The notes under the pieces are model-generated. The model made no database searches, had not been told where the DNA came from, and saw only the letters and a program-made list of their open reading frames with translations. A stretch of DNA of 8,226 nt from the NCBI GenBank assembly GCA_016765265.1, contig JAESQG010000247.1, positions 1 to 8,226 on the forward strand. The letters are read 5' to 3'. Made by a program: the position numbers and the translations under genes. The DNA comes from Pseudomonadales bacterium. Lineage in GTDB: Bacteria > Pseudomonadota > Gammaproteobacteria > Pseudomonadales > DC-out160. Position 1 is the first letter of the stretch, and every line of letters starts with the position of its first letter. Positions 7,182 to 8,226 of the stretch are shown one piece after another.

Positions 7182-7475
7182 TTAAGTTCTGACTGAGTAG
7201 GCATTAACCACGAATGATGGACTGGCGGCAGAGCCGGAGAGGTTGGGCCTGAAAAGAACGGCAGCAGGGTAGCCCGTCAAGCTTCCTTGACCATTGGCAG
7301 TGAGAGAAACCCCTGTTACATCTTGGTAGGTGGTGCCTTCGTCATAAGACACTTGCAGCTTGAGAGTGCCGGTGCCTGACGTTATGTTGAGGGCATAATG
7401 TAAGGTTCCACCTTGGTGCCTAAAGGCTGCGCCATCAGAATCGGCGGTAAGGGTCCATACTTGTGAATCTGTCAT
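7182..7475 (-). CDS. Small beta-rich phage structural-type protein, first gene of the tail operon
   Basis: I place the start at the ATG at 7475, because AGGAGGA (7482-7488) sits six bases upstream. An in-frame ATG at 7505 would add ten residues but has no such site, and it would put this strong ribosome site inside the coding region. The resulting 97-residue protein begins M-T-D-S-Q-V-W-T-L-T. It has an L-K-L-Q-V-S-Y-D-E-G-T-T-Y-Q-D-V-T strand pair at about residues 38-54, then a V-L-F-R-P-N-L-S-G strand and a V-V-N-A-Y-S-V final strand. The S-x-D-x-G-T-T-x-x-D-V hairpin recurs in small phage structural proteins with fibronectin- or jelly-roll-like folds. No named family is recognised. It is the promoter-proximal gene of the six-gene leftward operon. 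Confidence 0.75.
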   Translation of the reverse strand: MTDSQVWTLTADSDGAAFRHQGGTLHYALNITSGTGTLKLQVSYDEGTTYQDVTGVSLTANGQGSLTGYPAAVLFRPNLSGSAASPSFVVNAYSVRT

Positions 7476-7481
7476 GCTTTT

Positions 7482-7488
7482 TCCTCCT
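7482..7488 (-). promoter_or_regulatory. Strong SD deciding the start of the 97-aa gene
   Basis: AGGAGGA on the minus strand is followed by a six-base spacer and ATG at 7475. It is the best ribosome site in the window and argues against the upstream in-frame ATG at 7505. Confidence 0.85.
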
Positions 7489-7531
7489 GATTGAAGAATC
7501 AGCATACAAAAAACAGTCCAGACGCCGCACC

Positions 7532-7560
7532 ATTTATTTTTGTGGGAACACTCATTTCAG
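7532..7560 (-). promoter_or_regulatory. Weak promoter candidate for the leftward tail operon
   Basis: On the minus strand, CTGAAA (7555-7560) and ATAAAT (7532-7537) are separated by exactly 17 bases, about 55 bases before the first gene's ATG. Each matches the sigma-70 consensus only partly (4/6 and 3/6). Tail genes often depend on phage-specific activation or antitermination, so a poor match is not surprising. A T-run follows further downstream (TTTTTT opposite 7508-7513). Confidence 0.22.
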
Positions 7561-7621
7561 CTCAGAAGTGAGGATCGGGGGGAGCACTGGGCAAGCATAG
7601 GGGGGTGTATGCAGTTACAGT

Positions 7622-7645
7622 GGTTAAGGGGTTAAGGGGTTAACG
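7622..7645. repeat. Three tandem 8-bp repeats GGTTAAGG/GGTTAACG
   Basis: GGTTAAGG occurs at 7622-7629 and 7630-7637, followed by GGTTAACG at 7638-7645. They lie 127-150 bases from the attachment core. Short phased repeats near an att core can bind integrase arm domains or excisionase, but this role is not shown here. Confidence 0.6.
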
Positions 7646-7650
7646 AAAAC

Positions 7651-7710
7651 TGTGCCATATCTGTGACAAAACACAGAGATATCGCCCTTATTTGTGCCAT
7701 TTTGTGCCGT
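7651..7710. promoter_or_regulatory. TGTGCC direct repeats and a dyad, candidate recombination-arm sites
   Basis: TGTGCC occurs at 7651-7656, 7693-7698 and 7703-7708. The last two sit in near-identical 10-mers, TTTGTGCCAT and TTTGTGCCGT, exactly one helical turn apart. Between the first and second copies is a dyad, CTGTG (7661-7665) and CACAG (7672-7676) with a six-base loop. ATAT flanks both sides, so the whole spans 7657-7682. Repeats of this type beside an attachment core are typical of the arm binding sites of tyrosine integrases. The assignment is by position and pattern only. Confidence 0.45.
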
Positions 7711-7721
7711 ATTTTTGCTCT

Positions 7722-7750
7722 TTGACGACATTTAAGTTGTTGTTTTTAAA
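7722..7750 (+). promoter_or_regulatory. Sigma-70-like promoter pointing at the tRNA-Leu fragment
   Basis: TTGACG (7722-7727) and TTTAAA (7745-7750) are separated by exactly 17 bases. They match the -35 consensus at five of six and the -10 at four of six positions. A G/C run, GGGCC, follows the -10, as in many tRNA and rRNA promoters. Transcription would begin near 7758 and run into the truncated tRNA. It could be a chance match. Confidence 0.4.
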
Positions 7751-7771
7751 GGGCCTGCATAAAAGCGGTAA

Positions 7772-7826
7772 GATTTAGGTTCCAGTGTCGCAAGACGTGT
7801 AGGTTCAAGTCCTACCTGGCGCACCA
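7772..7826 (+). pseudogene. tRNA-Leu(UAG) 3' fragment lacking its 5' half
   Basis: Reading rightward, this holds the end of the anticodon arm and everything 3' of it. The anticodon loop is TTTAGGT (7774-7780) with anticodon TAG at 7776-7778, and the 3' stem strand is TCCAG (7781-7785). A long class-II variable arm has GTC/GAC around GCAA. The T stem GTAGG (7799-7803) and CCTAC (7811-7815) enclose loop TTCAAGT. The acceptor strand CTGGCGC is followed by A and encoded CCA (7824-7826). The long variable arm and the anticodon identify tRNA-Leu. The bases before 7772 (GCGGTAA) do not supply the CTG of the stem partner CTGGA, nor a D arm or 5' acceptor strand. A functional tRNA therefore cannot form here. 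Confidence 0.88.
7772..7826. other. Prophage attachment-site core (phage-chromosome junction)
   Basis: The tRNA homology starts abruptly at about 7772, within the anticodon stem-loop. This is where tRNA-targeting tyrosine integrases often exchange strands. The same 55 bases, or a close copy, should occur at the other prophage end as the 3' part of an intact tRNA-Leu gene. The right limit of the shared core cannot be fixed from one junction and may end before or just after the CCA. Confidence 0.75.
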
Positions 7827-7878
7827 TCTCAAGCTGATTATGGTCTGTTAAGTTATCCTCCTAGCTTTCCCGTTGACC

Positions 7879-8226
7879 TCAGTTTTCCTTAAAACGACTT
7901 CGGTTGTCTTCGATCATCTTCTGAGTAAAATTTTTCGCAAAGGCTAAGTTGCTAGTATTCTCCTCATCCAGCCGGTTAGCCGCAGCAAGTAGTTTCCTGG
8001 AGCTTAATTGAGGAGATAAGTTAGAACTTGCAAAAGCGACTATATTCGGATGTTTGGGCACGTTGAGCAATAGGGGTACCGCACCTGATAGACGATGCAA
8101 ATCTTGGGCTATGGTCTGAAGTTGATCTTGTTTGTTTAGCATCAAGTTGAGGACTAAAAACCCGTTTTTGCTGAGCAAAGAAAAACAAGCTTGCAAGAAC
8201 GAAGCTGATAATACGAAAGGACAAAG
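7879..8226 (-). CDS. Spermidine synthase-like methyltransferase-fold protein, C-terminal part (5' partial, host gene)
   Basis: The frame is open to the right edge of the window, so the start lies outside. The visible 115 residues are the C-terminal part. They include a helix F-L-Q-A-C-F-S-L-L, then S-K-N-G-F-L-V-L-N-L-M, and later L-L-L-N-V-P-K-H-P-N-I-V-A-F-A. This order matches the late Rossmann-fold strands of spermidine synthase-family proteins (helix, G-G-x-L-V-x-N-L, then x-P-x-H-x-N-x-x-x-F-A). The S-adenosylmethionine or decarboxylated-SAM binding part would be upstream, so the true substrate cannot be judged, and many such proteins are not polyamine enzymes. The last ~45 residues are polar and charged. 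The gene converges on the tRNA-Leu fragment and ends 52 bases from it, as expected for the chromosomal flank. Confidence 0.6.
   Translation of the reverse strand, partial: LCPFVLSASFLQACFSLLSKNGFLVLNLMLNKQDQLQTIAQDLHRLSGAVPLLLNVPKHPNIVAFASSNLSPQLSSRKLLAAANRLDEENTSNLAFAKNFTQKMIEDNRSRFKEN

Larger units (their letters stand above)
1..7826. mobile_element. Right end of a prophage integrated at a tRNA-Leu(UAG) gene (left part outside window)
   Basis: Phage-type genes fill the window up to a 3' tRNA-Leu fragment at 7772-7826. Beyond that, gene content changes to a chromosomal-type enzyme gene. Temperate phages commonly integrate into the 3' half of tRNA genes: the incoming attP rebuilds the tRNA at one junction and a displaced 3' fragment is left at the other. 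The fragment here is preceded by sequence that does not form the tRNA 5' half, so this is the junction carrying the displaced fragment. The phage gene types are a PLxRFG polyvalent protein, fibre-type proteins and small beta-rich structural proteins. The integrase is not in the window. Whether the prophage is intact cannot be judged from one end. Confidence 0.8.

Noticed and set aside
7476..7505. Upstream in-frame ATG extending the 97-aa protein by ten residues
   Set aside because: It would bury the strong AGGAGGA ribosome site inside the coding region, and it lacks a comparable site of its own.
7499..7555. 18-codon minus-strand frame upstream of the 97-aa gene
   Set aside because: No ribosome site precedes its ATG, and it overlaps the operon leader. 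Nothing distinguishes it from chance.
7772..7826. Complete functional tRNA gene
   Set aside because: The sequence left of 7772 cannot form the 5' acceptor strand, D arm or the partner strand of the anticodon stem.
8021..8224. Second minus-strand frame overlapping the spermidine synthase-like gene
   Set aside because: It is a different frame of the same DNA, with a basic, Ser/Arg-rich translation and no family resemblance. The frame ending at 7879 carries the recognisable pattern.

Overview
The window covers the right end of an integrated prophage (about 1-7771) and its junction with the host chromosome (7772-8226). Three things support this reading. A giant-phage-protein C-terminus of the PLxRFG type is followed by a compact block of phage structural-type genes. 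At 7772-7826 lies a 55-base 3' fragment of a tRNA-Leu(UAG) gene that has no 5' half. Beyond it is a convergent chromosomal-type gene resembling the C-terminus of a spermidine synthase-like methyltransferase. The tRNA fragment with encoded CCA, the Shine-Dalgarno (SD) sites and the codon use suggest a gammaproteobacterium, possibly marine or environmental. I cannot name a genus from the sequence.

Layout: (a) 1-2102, plus strand, is the C-terminal ~700 residues of a very large phage polyvalent/internal virion-type protein, cut by the left edge. (b) 2103-2225 is non-coding, with a 10-bp periodic A/T-rich repeat and a cluster of CAATAT/ATATTG inverted repeats. (c) 2226-2531 is a small AT-rich two-helix membrane protein that looks like a moron (accessory cargo) gene, followed by a possible 22-residue peptide and a hairpin. 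(d) 2675-7475, minus strand, is a tightly packed six-gene operon, transcribed leftward and convergent with the plus genes: a 97-aa beta-rich protein, a cupin-like protein, a 139-aa protein, a 958-aa repeat-bearing fibre or spike-type protein, a 169-aa protein and a 108-aa protein. (e) 7476-7771 is non-coding, with several short direct and inverted repeats suited to an integrase/excisionase-binding arm. (f) 7772-7826 is the tRNA-Leu fragment, i.e. the attachment core. (g) 7827-8226 is chromosome.

The most unusual element is the 958-aa protein. It joins a predicted beta-helix N-terminus, a beta-sandwich-like middle, and 29 tandem units of a 14-residue repeat of form D-S-x-L/I-Q/R-W-x-L-L-x5, with tryptophan invariant in all 29 units. 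The operon as a whole looks like virion-surface or adsorption equipment, with a metal-binding-type cupin among it. No integrase, repressor, lysis or packaging gene lies in this window. The integrase would be expected at the other prophage end, next to the intact tRNA-Leu gene.
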